From NCBI GenBank assembly GCA_030427145.1, contig JAUHWT010000006.1, positions 145,212-209,211 on the forward strand: DNA of 64,000 bases, in the 5' to 3' direction. Numbering within the stretch: position 1 is the stretch's first letter; each line of letters begins with the position of its first letter. The stretch is from Alphaproteobacteria bacterium (GTDB lineage Bacteria; Pseudomonadota; Alphaproteobacteria; Rhodobacterales; Rhodobacteraceae). The position numbers and the translations under genes were made by a program. This document shows positions 26,118 through 34,628 of the stretch, piece after piece. A model generated the notes under the pieces. That model was given only the letters and a program-made list of their open reading frames with translations. It had not been told where the DNA came from and did no database searches.

Positions 26118-27665
26118 TCATCTTACGAAAATCGGTGAGGTCCAGGCCATCTGGCCGCTGTCCTGGTGCAGCCTGACATAGACCGACTCGCCCTGCTCCA
26201 GCGTTCCGAGGGGAATGTCGCCGGTCCACTGCCACTCTTCGGGCCGGGGCAGTTGATGCAGCCGCCAGGCGGGTGTGTCGATGGGGCCGAGATTGCCCGA
26301 AAGCGCGCCCTCAGTGAGCCGCGAGGCCGGGACCTCGACGGTCTGTCCGTCAAAGCGGAGCCGGATGATGGTGTCGGCGTCAAGCCGCGCGCGCACCATG
26401 AGGCCCTGGGTCGCGGAGGTGGTGTTGTTGGGGTTGGCTTCGGCGGTTACGGCGAAATCCACCTGGTTGCCGCTCGCGGAAATCCGCGGCAGCGGGTGGC
26501 CTGTGTCCTCGCCTTCCAGCGGCGAGACGATCTCCGGGCCACGGAACCGGGGTTCAACCGCCAGCATCTCTCCGCCGCTGATCTCCAGGCTGCCGTCCCA
26601 GTGGTGGCATGATCCGCGCGCGCCCCAGCCCAGCTCAAGATGGATGAGCGTCTCATCTGGCTGCGCCGGGTCAACCGGAGACGGCGTGAGCGCGGGGCTG
26701 ATGCGGTGCACCAGGCGTCCGTTGCGGATGACGTCGATATGGTCGATGGCGCTGCCGGCCACGGCCTCGATGTTCAGGGTCGCGTCCGCGGTCGCGGGGA
26801 TTACACCGCCCTGAATGGTTCCGTTGATGGCGGTGAGCAGGTGTATGCGGTCGCCGGTCAACGCGTTGGTTGTCCGGGCCAGCATGGCGTCCCAAAACGC
26901 GTTCCGGTCATGGGAAGGCGCATAGATCGCCATGCGCCCGTGGCCCCAGGAGCCGGGGAACCCACTGTGGTGATCGGTGTTCCCGACGATGCCAAACACT
27001 TTGCCTAACGCCAGGCCGTGCGCCATCGTGGAGTGACCGTCGACCGGGCCCATCGAGTGCAGGTAGCCGCGAGGGGACTCCGAGCGTTCGGCGCATCCAT
27101 GCATGGAGTTCATCTCAACGAACGGGGACAGGTCGGGGTCGAATGTGTTCCAGTTAATGCCGCGCCGTCCCTGGCGGTAGCCGATGTGATGGGGAAACGC
27201 CATCGCCCGGGCACCGTAGGTCTGCCGCAGGGCGTTTTTCAGTTCGTCCGGCGTATCCTCCAGGCAAAGCGGACCGCCGTCCAGGTCGGCCAGGACGATG
27301 GTGTAGTCGCCATGGGCGTTTGAGTGGATCTCGTAGCCCGGAAAAACGGCAAATGCGCCGGGTTTCTCCGCCGAGCGCAAAGCGTCAAAATGATCGTCCC
27401 ATCCGGCACGCAGTTTCGCGAAACCCTTCACGTGGAAATCCACGATATGTGCGACCGAGGGGTCATCCACCGGCATGTCGGGCCAGTGCGCGTGGCCGGT
27501 GACCGAGACGAAATCGAGCTGGAGGGCCGCCTTTTTCAGGGCGTCCGGAAAGGGGCCGTGACCGTAGGACAGATCGGAATGGTTGTGAATGTCGCCGTAG
27601 AAGGGCTGCAGGTCCAGGTTGTTCGCCAGAGGCCGCAGGCGCGGGGGCAGGGGAGCGTTGATCAA
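26118..27665 (-). CDS. PHP-domain-like metal-dependent protein of unknown function
   Basis: A 515-residue protein. The N-terminal half carries PHP-superfamily metal motifs: GDIHNHSDLSYG near residue 24, VTGHAHWPD near 55, FPGYEIHSNAHGD near 110, FPHHIGY near 155 and GNTDHHSGF near 230. These predict a polynuclear metal hydrolase. The C-terminal half is beta-rich with no motif I recognise. No signal peptide is visible. The start is TTG, overlapping the upstream oxidoreductase stop (TTGA), so translation is coupled. Lying between an oxidoreductase and the CUT1 binding protein, it may hydrolyse a phosphate, lactone or glycosidic product of the imported sugar. The function is not established. Confidence 0.72.
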   Translation of the reverse strand: MINAPLPPRLRPLANNLDLQPFYGDIHNHSDLSYGHGPFPDALKKAALQLDFVSVTGHAHWPDMPVDDPSVAHIVDFHVKGFAKLRAGWDDHFDALRSAEKPGAFAVFPGYEIHSNAHGDYTIVLADLDGGPLCLEDTPDELKNALRQTYGARAMAFPHHIGYRQGRRGINWNTFDPDLSPFVEMNSMHGCAERSESPRGYLHSMGPVDGHSTMAHGLALGKVFGIVGNTDHHSGFPGSWGHGRMAIYAPSHDRNAFWDAMLARTTNALTGDRIHLLTAINGTIQGGVIPATADATLNIEAVAGSAIDHIDVIRNGRLVHRISPALTPSPVDPAQPDETLIHLELGWGARGSCHHWDGSLEISGGEMLAVEPRFRGPEIVSPLEGEDTGHPLPRISASGNQVDFAVTAEANPNNTTSATQGLMVRARLDADTIIRLRFDGQTVEVPASRLTEGALSGNLGPIDTPAWRLHQLPRPEEWQWTGDIPLGTLEQGESVYVRLHQDSGQMAWTSPIFVR

Positions 27666-28915
27666 TTCAGGTCCTCCGCCATTGGGTCAATCGGTTGTGA
27701 GCCGTTGCGCAGGCTGATCTGCGCGGCTCTGACGAGGCGGAGTGAGGCGACACCCTCCGCCACGCCGACGGGGGGCAGTTCCCCCTTCATGAAACGGCTC
27801 ATGCGACGGACGACCTCCCGATCCGCACCGAAATGCGAGGAGCCCGCATCAGGGTTTGGGAAGCGTATGGTGGAGCGGGCGCGGCCGTGGTTTTCGACGA
27901 GATCGATCTCGCCGCTGTGGCGCTCCATGCGCAGCCGTCCGCAGTCGCCCACGATTTCCAGGGTCTCCTGATCCTCCGACCAGGGGCCGAAAATGCTGAA
28001 GAACAGCGTCGCGACCAGGCCGCTGTCGTAGCGGACCGTGACAACCGCATGATCGTCAATGTTCGAGCCTGGCTGGTAGACGCAGGTGTCGTTGCGGTCG
28101 AGAATGTCGCGGGCTTTGGTCCAGCTTTCGTTTGGCACGCGACCGACGCCCTCAAACCGGTCAATCAGTGTCTCGTGACGGCGGTAGGGGCAGTCGCGGT
28201 CGCAATCACGACAGCGGACGGGCGCGTCTGGATCCGGTGCGAAAATGCCCGACCGGCCGCCGGTTGCGGTGACACTGACCGGTCTGGCGCCCGCGGCGAT
28301 CCAGTTCAGCACGTCGAAATGGTGGGAGCCCTTGTCGTTCAGAGCACCCCCGGACCGGGCCTGGTCGCGATGCCAGAGTTGCAGATACCGGGTGTAGGGA
28401 ATGACCGAGCGCAGCAGCACCATGCGCGGCGTGCCGATCCGGTCGCCATGAGCGAGCTTGACCGCCTCGATCCAGGGGCGCTCATAGCGGCGGGTGAACC
28501 CCATCATCACGGGCTGCCCCGACGCGGTTTCGCTCCGCGCAATGGCGTTGGCATCCTCGAGCGAGACCGAGATGGGCTTGTCGAGGTAGATGCGTTTGCC
28601 CGCCTCGGCGGCCAGGCGAACCGGCTCGCGGTGGCTGTCGGTATGGGTGGTGACGATCACCATTTTCACCGCCGCATCGGCCATCGCCTCATCCATCGAG
28701 GCATAGACCTGGACCGGGTGGCTGACACCGGCGCGGGAGTAGACTTCTTCCAGGTGGCGGGCGGCCAGGGTTGCCCGGTCGGGCAGCCGGTCCACCACTC
28801 CGGTGATGCGCAGGTCGGTGTCGGCGGCGGCCTCGGCCATACGGCTTCCGATGAAGTAAACACCCCGCTCGCCAGCGCCGACGATCACCACTCCGGTCGG
28901 TTCCTGATTCTTCAT
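27662..28915 (-). CDS. Gfo/Idh/MocA-family oxidoreductase
   Basis: A 417-residue NAD(P)-dependent sugar or polyol dehydrogenase. The Rossmann motif VVIVGAGERGVYFIG opens the protein and the family motif appears as LDKPISVSLEDA (Asp in place of the usual Glu). KGSHHFDVLNW is the conserved region of the substrate domain. A cysteine cluster CRDCDRDC near the middle may bind a metal; such clusters occur in some family members. It is the first gene of the sulfatase operon, behind a strong inverted repeat, and is the likely redox step on the imported sugar. Confidence 0.88.
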   Translation of the reverse strand: MKNQEPTGVVIVGAGERGVYFIGSRMAEAAADTDLRITGVVDRLPDRATLAARHLEEVYSRAGVSHPVQVYASMDEAMADAAVKMVIVTTHTDSHREPVRLAAEAGKRIYLDKPISVSLEDANAIARSETASGQPVMMGFTRRYERPWIEAVKLAHGDRIGTPRMVLLRSVIPYTRYLQLWHRDQARSGGALNDKGSHHFDVLNWIAAGARPVSVTATGGRSGIFAPDPDAPVRCRDCDRDCPYRRHETLIDRFEGVGRVPNESWTKARDILDRNDTCVYQPGSNIDDHAVVTVRYDSGLVATLFFSIFGPWSEDQETLEIVGDCGRLRMERHSGEIDLVENHGRARSTIRFPNPDAGSSHFGADREVVRRMSRFMKGELPPVGVAEGVASLRLVRAAQISLRNGSQPIDPMAEDLN

Positions 28916-28953
28916 GCAAGTCCCACTGACACCCGAACTGGGTTGAGTGTATG

Positions 28954-28989
28954 TGAGTATAATTTCGGGAAATAGAGGTATTATACTCA
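28954..28989. promoter_or_regulatory. 10-bp perfect inverted repeat upstream of the sulfatase operon
   Basis: TGAGTATAAT and ATTATACTCA face each other across 16 bases, between the GntR-LacI regulator gene (stop at 28991) and the Gfo/Idh start (28915). A further copy of the half site, TGAGTGTA, lies just left of it at 28944. This is the obvious candidate operator for the regulator; a terminator for the regulator gene is the alternative reading, but the stem is AT-rich and lacks a T run. Confidence 0.6.
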
Positions 28990-28990
28990 G

Positions 28991-30079
28991 TCAGTCGATT
29001 GGGTCATCCAGGGACAGAACCTCAATCGAGCCGTTCTCAAGGTGATAGATGGGAAAATAGTGGGTTCGCGCGTCCGAGCCGTCGCCATTAATCCGTGCGC
29101 GCACGACGCGCTCAAACAGATCGAGTTTTTCAGCGTTCGAGTTCCCCACCACATCGAACTGGGCCACGTGTTCGGACAGCATGTCGATACTGCCGAGCAG
29201 CAGGATGCTGAAGCCACTGCCCGGTCGGATGCCCCGCTCCCGCAGGGCCGCATCCAGCATGTAGCCGTCCACGAGACCCCAGATGATCAGCGCGGTTGGG
29301 CGGTTCGGCCCGGCATCGGCAGCAACCGGCAGAGCCCGGAGCACGTCCTCCGGCCGGTAAGAACCGGGCAATCGGTCGACCTGGAACAGCTGCGGATTCG
29401 GATCTGGCCCGACCCAGCCGCTCAGGAGGTCGAATTCACGTCGGGCCATGGCGATCTGGCGGGCGCCGTGGGAGGATGTGAGGAAAGAGATACGTTTGTG
29501 CCCGCGCTCGCGCAGCTTTCGGTAGGCCACGGATAATGCCTCGCGCCAGTTGGTGCCGATCACATCCGCATCAATACCGGTGACGGAGACGCCGTCGATA
29601 ACAACCCGGTTCGCGTGTTCCATGATGCCGGCGAGAAACCTGACGGAGACGATCTCGAAGTTGGTCTGCAGGAGACAGCACCTGGCCTGGCCACGTGCTT
29701 TCAGTTTCTCCAAAGCCGCCATTTCATCCGTGAACCCGATCATGCCCACGCGCAGGCCGCTGCGTTTGAGGCGTTTCACCAGTTCCATCAGCAGGTTGCG
29801 GGCGAGGCGGCTTTCGGAACTGCGGTAAAGGATCTGGCAGTCGGAGTCGTATTCGCGCGACGGGGCCGGGCCATCGGCAATGGTCAGCCCGGCACCGCGA
29901 CGGATCGAGACCAGGCCCTGTTCGCGCAGCGGCGCGAGGGCCCGTTCCACCACACGCTGGGACGTGTGGTACCGCGCCATCAGATCGCGAACGCGTGGCA
30001 GTCTCTGGCCTGGTTTTCCCCCGGCAATCAGTTCGAGGACGGCATCGCGGATTTTGTCGTCGACGGCCGTGCGCTTCAT
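28991..30079 (-). CDS. GntR-type winged helix fused to LacI-type sensor domain
   Basis: A 362-residue regulator. Residues about 5-70 form a GntR winged helix (LPRVRDLMARYHTSQRVVERAL then LVSIRRGAGL). From about residue 85 on there is a LacI/PBP1-like effector domain (VGMIGFTDEMAALEKLKARG to the C-terminus). This architecture resembles AraR-type regulators. It lies between two modules: 7 bases after the D-2-hydroxyacid dehydrogenase gene and just upstream of the Gfo/Idh gene, all on one strand, so it may be co-transcribed with the first module and control the second. A sugar or sugar phosphate effector is likely from the domain type. Confidence 0.85.
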   Translation of the reverse strand: MKRTAVDDKIRDAVLELIAGGKPGQRLPRVRDLMARYHTSQRVVERALAPLREQGLVSIRRGAGLTIADGPAPSREYDSDCQILYRSSESRLARNLLMELVKRLKRSGLRVGMIGFTDEMAALEKLKARGQARCCLLQTNFEIVSVRFLAGIMEHANRVVIDGVSVTGIDADVIGTNWREALSVAYRKLRERGHKRISFLTSSHGARQIAMARREFDLLSGWVGPDPNPQLFQVDRLPGSYRPEDVLRALPVAADAGPNRPTALIIWGLVDGYMLDAALRERGIRPGSGFSILLLGSIDMLSEHVAQFDVVGNSNAEKLDLFERVVRARINGDGSDARTHYFPIYHLENGSIEVLSLDDPID

Positions 30080-30086
30080 GGGGCGT

Positions 30087-31046
30087 CTACTGCGCGTCCC
30101 CAGGTGTCTCGCCGCGAAAGAAGGCGTCGAGGTTGTCCAGGGCGCGGAAGCCCATTGCGTCGCGGGTTTTGACCGTGGCGCTGCCTACATGGGGCATCAT
30201 GAAGATGTTGTCGAAGCGGGCGAAGTCCGGGTTGCCGCCGGGTTCGGTGACGAAGCAGTCGAGACCCGCCGCCGCCAGATGGCCGCTCTCAATGGCTTTG
30301 ATCAGGGCGGCCTCGTCCACAAGGCTCCCCCGCGCGGCGTTCACCAGTATGGCACCAGCGGGCAGCATGGCCAGCCTTTCAGCGTTCATCATGCCGGTGC
30401 TCTCGGCGGTGGCGGGGCAGTTGAGCGAGAGAAAATCAGAGACGGCGAGCAGGCTTTCCAGACTGTCGTGATACGTCGCGCCGCCTTCCAGGTCGGGGGC
30501 GAGCCTTGTTCGGTTGTGGTAGTGGATCTCCATGTCGAACCCACGGGCCTTGCGGGCCAGCGCGCGTCCCACGCCACCCATGCCGACGATGCCGAGGCGG
30601 GAGCCCGTGACCTGTTTGCCGACCATGAAGGCCGGCGACCAGAAATCCCAGGCGCCGGAGCGTACGACCCGGTCGCCCGCAACCGCGTGACGCGCCGCGC
30701 CCAGCATCAGCAGCATGGCAAGCTCGGCCGTGGCATCGGTCAGAACGTCGGGCGTATTGGTGACCGTGATGCCCTTCGATTTCAGGGCGGGAATGTCGCA
30801 GTGGTCGAGTCCAACGGAGTGGTTCGCCACGATCTTCAGGCGCGGGTCGAGGCGGCCGACCACATCGGCGCTGAAATGCTCGGAATGGCAGGGGATCATG
30901 CCGTCGACCTTCGCGCTCATGGCGATGATCTCGTCGGCGGTGCCGGCCGTGTCCTCATCCTTGAGGATCACCTCATAGTCGCGGCGGGCGCGGTCCAGTG
31001 TGGCGTCCGAGAGCCTGCGCGGGATCCAGATGACCGGTCGTGACAT
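30087..31046 (-). CDS. D-2-hydroxyacid dehydrogenase (NAD-dependent)
   Basis: A 319-residue enzyme of the D-isomer 2-hydroxyacid dehydrogenase family. The Rossmann motif is GIVGMGGVGRALARKARGFD; the catalytic Arg lies in NHSVGLDHCDIPAL to NAARGSLVDEAALI context, the Glu in CFVTEPGG and the His in MMPHVGSA. It interconverts a 2-oxoacid and a D-2-hydroxyacid in the cytoplasm, with glyoxylate or hydroxypyruvate as common substrates. It ends the TRAP-amidase module, which suggests the imported compound yields a 2-oxo or 2-hydroxy acid. Confidence 0.88.
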   Translation of the reverse strand: MSRPVIWIPRRLSDATLDRARRDYEVILKDEDTAGTADEIIAMSAKVDGMIPCHSEHFSADVVGRLDPRLKIVANHSVGLDHCDIPALKSKGITVTNTPDVLTDATAELAMLLMLGAARHAVAGDRVVRSGAWDFWSPAFMVGKQVTGSRLGIVGMGGVGRALARKARGFDMEIHYHNRTRLAPDLEGGATYHDSLESLLAVSDFLSLNCPATAESTGMMNAERLAMLPAGAILVNAARGSLVDEAALIKAIESGHLAAAGLDCFVTEPGGNPDFARFDNIFMMPHVGSATVKTRDAMGFRALDNLDAFFRGETPGDAQ

Positions 31047-31051
31047 GAGGC

Positions 31052-31213
31052 TCAGTCCCGCTTTTTGCCGCTGGATGTAAGGAAGTCGTAGCCCACGAGC
31101 AGGAGCGTCAGGACGATCACCGCGACCAGGTCCGGGCTTGGCACGCGGTAGGCGAGGATGCCGACGAATATCGCGAAAATAACGAAAGCAAACAGGGCGA
31201 GTATCCGGTTCAT
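31052..31213 (-). CDS. Small two-helix membrane protein, unknown
   Basis: A 53-residue protein beginning MNRILALFAFVIFAIFVGIL. Two hydrophobic helices (about 4-20 and 27-45) are separated by YRVPSPDLVA, and the tail is charged (TSSGKKRD). It fits exactly between the amidase stop and the D-2-hydroxyacid dehydrogenase start on the same strand. Similar small membrane proteins are often annotated in TRAP loci, but I do not recognise a function. The ribosome-binding site is weak. Confidence 0.6.
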   Translation of the reverse strand: MNRILALFAFVIFAIFVGILAYRVPSPDLVAVIVLTLLLVGYDFLTSSGKKRD

Positions 31214-31235
31214 GTGAGGTCCAATCGCGTTTGTT

Positions 31236-32576
31236 TCATTGATCCGCCCAGGTGTTGAGCCAGTTCGCGGTGCGCAGGAGCCGCCCGTCATTGCCGGGGC
31301 TGCCCACCAGCTGCACGCCCAGCGGCAGACCGTTGGAGGCGGTCAGAAGCGGCAAACTGATGGCGGGTGTGCCGCAAAGGGTCCAGACCCCGTTGAAGAT
31401 CGGGTTGCCGGTGCTCCCGAGGCCCTCCGGAGCCGGGCCGGTGGCGGAGGGGCAGAGAATGGCGTCGCAGCGCTCGAATATTTCCTCCAGCGCGGCGTTC
31501 AGGAGCTTTTGCCAGTCCAGCGCGGCCAGGTAGTCCCGTGCGGGTATCGCGTTGCCGGTCTCCAGTGCCTTGACGGTCTCCGGGCCGAGCCTGTCGAGAC
31601 CATCGCGGAAATAGCGGTAGTAGTAGCGCGACATCTCCGCGAAATTGACGATCATACGCTGTTCGGCGGCGCTGTCGAAAAGGGATGGAAGATCAACCTC
31701 GAAGACCTGGTCGCCCAGTGCCTCAACCAGTTCGCCAAAGGCTGCATGGACGTCCGGATGCGCATCATCCCAACCAGGCGGGCGAACGAAGGCAAAGACC
31801 GGTTTCAGCGGCGGTTCCGACCGCCCGGTCTCCAACAGGTGCGGTGCAGGAGTGAGCGAGGTCTGAAGATCGGCCGGATCATGGCCGAACAGCACGTCCG
31901 CGATCAGGGCGGTGCCCAGCGGATCACGGGCGAAGACACCGACCGTGTCGAGCGTGTGCGACTGCATCAGGATGCCGCGGCGGGGAATGGCGCCAAAACT
32001 CGGCTTGAACCCGGTCACGCCACAATAGGAGGCGGGCCGGATGACCGAGCCGCCGGTCTGCGTTCCCACCGCCAGCGGGATCATGCCATCGGCGACCGCG
32101 GCCGCGGACCCGGCGGATGAACCGCCCGGCGTGTGGCCGGTGTCGTGCGGGTTGCGGGTTTTGCTCGGGTGCAGATAGGCAAGTTCCGTCGAGGTGGTCT
32201 TGCCCATGATCACCGCGCCGGCCTGGCGCAGACGCTCAACCACCCATGCGTCCGCCGTAGGAACCCGGCCCGCGTCCACCGGACAGCCGTTTTCCGTTGG
32301 GATTTTGGCGGTGTCGATGATGTCCTTCAGCCCAATGGGCAGACCGTGCAGCGGGCCGACGGGGCGGCCCGATTTGCGGTGGGCGTCCAGACCGCGCGCC
32401 TGGTGCCGGGCGAATTCCGGGTCGAACCAGGCCCAGGCCTGAACCTCCGGTTCGCGGGCCTCGATCCGCGCGATGCATATCTCGACCAGGTCGACCGCGC
32501 TCAAGGCCCCGCTCGCCAGCCGGTCGCGCAGATCGACCGTGTCGGGCGTTTGGGATGCGGGCAGACTACCCTCCAT
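31236..32576 (-). CDS. Amidase (amidase signature family)
   Basis: A 446-residue hydrolase with the Ser-cisSer-Lys triad: Lys in LPIGLKDIIDTA, the signature GGSSAGSAAAVADG, and the acylated Ser in TQTGGSVIRPASYCG. I chose the start at MEGSLPASQTP, an 11-base overlap with the dctM stop, because the longer frame lacks family similarity. It hydrolyses an amide to acid and ammonia in the cytoplasm. Directly downstream of a TRAP importer, it probably acts on the imported amide or on a derivative. GatA is unlikely since gatB/gatC are absent. Confidence 0.87.
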   Translation of the reverse strand: MEGSLPASQTPDTVDLRDRLASGALSAVDLVEICIARIEAREPEVQAWAWFDPEFARHQARGLDAHRKSGRPVGPLHGLPIGLKDIIDTAKIPTENGCPVDAGRVPTADAWVVERLRQAGAVIMGKTTSTELAYLHPSKTRNPHDTGHTPGGSSAGSAAAVADGMIPLAVGTQTGGSVIRPASYCGVTGFKPSFGAIPRRGILMQSHTLDTVGVFARDPLGTALIADVLFGHDPADLQTSLTPAPHLLETGRSEPPLKPVFAFVRPPGWDDAHPDVHAAFGELVEALGDQVFEVDLPSLFDSAAEQRMIVNFAEMSRYYYRYFRDGLDRLGPETVKALETGNAIPARDYLAALDWQKLLNAALEEIFERCDAILCPSATGPAPEGLGSTGNPIFNGVWTLCGTPAISLPLLTASNGLPLGVQLVGSPGNDGRLLRTANWLNTWADQ

Positions 32577-33984
32577 AGAACAACTCCGGCAGGTAGAACA
32601 CGATCTGCGGGAAGGCATACATCAGGACCATGGAAAGGATGACGCAGAAGAGGAACGGCATCACGCCCTTGAAGATATGCGTCAGCTTGATCCCCGGCGG
32701 TGCGATTCCCTTCAGGTAATAGGCCGACATGGCCATGGGTGGCGTCAGGAAACTGGTCTGCAGGTTCAGGGCAACCAGGATGCCGAAGAACAGCGGATCA
32801 ATGTCAAAGAACGCCAGCAGCGGCAGGAAGATCGGCACGAAGATGATGATGATCTCCGACCATTCCAGCGGCCAGCCGAGCAGGAAAATGATGAGCTGCG
32901 CCAGAATCAGGAACATAATCGGTGACAGGTTTAGACCCTCAACGAACTCGGCAATTACGGTCTCGCCACCCAGGTAGGAGAACACGGCCGAGAAGGTGTA
33001 GGAGCCCACGAAGAGCCAGCAGACCATCGCGGTGGTCCGTACGGTCAGATACACGCTTTCCCGCAGTCTCTGCCAGGTCATGGCGCGGTAGAGCACGGCC
33101 AGCAGCATCCCGCCAAGCGCCCCGATGGAGGCGGCCTCGGTGGGTGTCGCCAGTCCGAACAGGATCGACCCCAGAACCGCAAAAATCAGGAAGGCGAGCG
33201 GCAGGAACGATGTGACAATCATCAGCATCAGTTTCCCCATCGGCATGTCGGGGACTTCCTCACTCGTCGGCTTCGGCGCCACACTGGGCTGCAGGATCGA
33301 CCGGCCCACGATATAGACCAGATACAGGCCCACAAGCGTCAGACCAGGCAGCAGAGCGGCCGCATAAAGCCGCACGATCGAGACGTTGGAGGCGGCGGCG
33401 TAGACGATCAGCATGATCGACGGCGGGATCAGAATACCGAGCGTGCCGCCCGCGCAAATGATGCCACTGGCAAAGGACGGCTCATACCGGGCCTTGAGCA
33501 TGGCGGGCAGGGCGAGCAGACCCATTAGCGTCACTACGGCCCCCACAATGCCGGTCGCGGTCGCAAACAAAGCACAGGTGATCAGCGCCGCAATACCCAT
33601 GGAACCGGGCATGTTTTTCGACGCGATGTTCAGGGTCGAGAACAGACGGTCAACGATATTGGCCCGCTCCACGATGTAGCCCATGAAGAGGAACAGCGGC
33701 ACGGCGGTCAGAACCTCGTTCGACATCACCGTGAATGTCTGGTTCACAAAGAGGTCGAATATTCGGTTGTTGAAAAACCCCTCAAACCAGGTCGACCACT
33801 GTTCCCAGCTTCCGGCGTTTTCCTCCAGCCGGTTGAAATCGCGCCACATCCGGCGCTCGTCGAAATAGGCGTAGTAGCCAAAGCCGATGCCCATCGCCAT
33901 GAGCGTGAAGGCAATCGGGAATCCGAGAAACACAAAGACAATGAACAGCCCGAGCATCATCAGGGCAATTTGGGGGTCGGTCAC
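32566..33984 (-). CDS. TRAP transporter large permease (DctM type)
   Basis: A 472-residue membrane subunit, longer than the other DctM of the window because of an extra loop near residues 40-75 (FDERRMWRDFNRLEENAGSW). Landmarks include MGYIVERANIVDRLF, GTLGILIPPSIMLIVYA and LQTSFLTPPMAMSAYYLKG. It is of the larger TRAP type associated with the TakP/mannitol-chloroaromatic group of receptors. The operon order is receptor, DctQ, DctM, amidase. Its ATG overlaps the dctQ stop by 4 bases. Confidence 0.91.
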   Translation of the reverse strand: MTDPQIALMMLGLFIVFVFLGFPIAFTLMAMGIGFGYYAYFDERRMWRDFNRLEENAGSWEQWSTWFEGFFNNRIFDLFVNQTFTVMSNEVLTAVPLFLFMGYIVERANIVDRLFSTLNIASKNMPGSMGIAALITCALFATATGIVGAVVTLMGLLALPAMLKARYEPSFASGIICAGGTLGILIPPSIMLIVYAAASNVSIVRLYAAALLPGLTLVGLYLVYIVGRSILQPSVAPKPTSEEVPDMPMGKLMLMIVTSFLPLAFLIFAVLGSILFGLATPTEAASIGALGGMLLAVLYRAMTWQRLRESVYLTVRTTAMVCWLFVGSYTFSAVFSYLGGETVIAEFVEGLNLSPIMFLILAQLIIFLLGWPLEWSEIIIIFVPIFLPLLAFFDIDPLFFGILVALNLQTSFLTPPMAMSAYYLKGIAPPGIKLTHIFKGVMPFLFCVILSMVLMYAFPQIVFYLPELFYGG

Positions 33985-34565
33985 GGCGTATGCCCTTTCT
34001 CGGCCTCGTTGACCTGCTTCATAAGCAGATCCTCCGTCTCGAACACGTCCTCGTCAGCCTCAAGCCAGACATTTGTGCGCATGGCGTGAATGCACCGGCA
34101 GACTTGGGCAAGCCCCTGAATAAACAACAGGATACCCGCCGCGACGATGACGGTTTTGAACTGGTAGATGGGAACCCCGGCCGGGCTGTTTACGGAAACC
34201 TCACCGTACTGCCAGGACCGGGCGGCGTATTTCCATCCGGCGAGGATGAGGGCCGTGACGCCGGGGAAAAAAAACAGGATGTAGAGAACGAAATCGACCT
34301 TGGCCTGGGTGCGCGGCTGCCAGAGACGGTAGAGAAAATCACCCCGCACATGCCCGCCCCGGGAGAGGGTATAGGCCCCGCCCATCATGAACAGTGTGCC
34401 ATACATGATGAAGGACACGTCCAGCGCCCAGGCCGTCGGGCTGTTGAGCACGTAGCGCACAAACACCTCATATCCCGTGCCGACCGACATGAGAATAATC
34501 AGCCAGGCGAACGCCTTGCCGAACCACGCCGACAGGCTGTCAGCGAATTTTATGAAGCCAATCAT
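33981..34565 (-). CDS. TRAP transporter small permease (DctQ type)
   Basis: A 194-residue four-helix membrane protein. NSPTAWALDVSFIMYGTLFMMGGAY and GGHVRGDFLYRLW are typical of the DctQ subunit in TakP-type systems. It pairs with the DctM downstream. It has an extended charged C-terminus (EADEDVFETEDLLMKQ). A stem-loop with a short T run lies in the gap between the receptor gene and this gene. Confidence 0.88.
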   Translation of the reverse strand: MIGFIKFADSLSAWFGKAFAWLIILMSVGTGYEVFVRYVLNSPTAWALDVSFIMYGTLFMMGGAYTLSRGGHVRGDFLYRLWQPRTQAKVDFVLYILFFFPGVTALILAGWKYAARSWQYGEVSVNSPAGVPIYQFKTVIVAAGILLFIQGLAQVCRCIHAMRTNVWLEADEDVFETEDLLMKQVNEAEKGHTP

Positions 34566-34585
34566 TTCGCCCCCGTTTAGCGGAA

Positions 34586-34608
34586 AACGCCCCCGGTGAG
34601 GTCACCGG
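34586..34608 (-). terminator. Attenuator-like hairpin between TRAP receptor and DctQ
   Basis: On the minus strand CCGGTGA-CC-TCACCGG is followed by GGGCGTTTT. The 7-bp perfect stem with a short T run suits a partial terminator that would leave the receptor gene (34629-35759) more highly expressed than the permease genes. Confidence 0.55.
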
Positions 34609-34628
34609 AGGCTTTATTGCCGGTTGGA

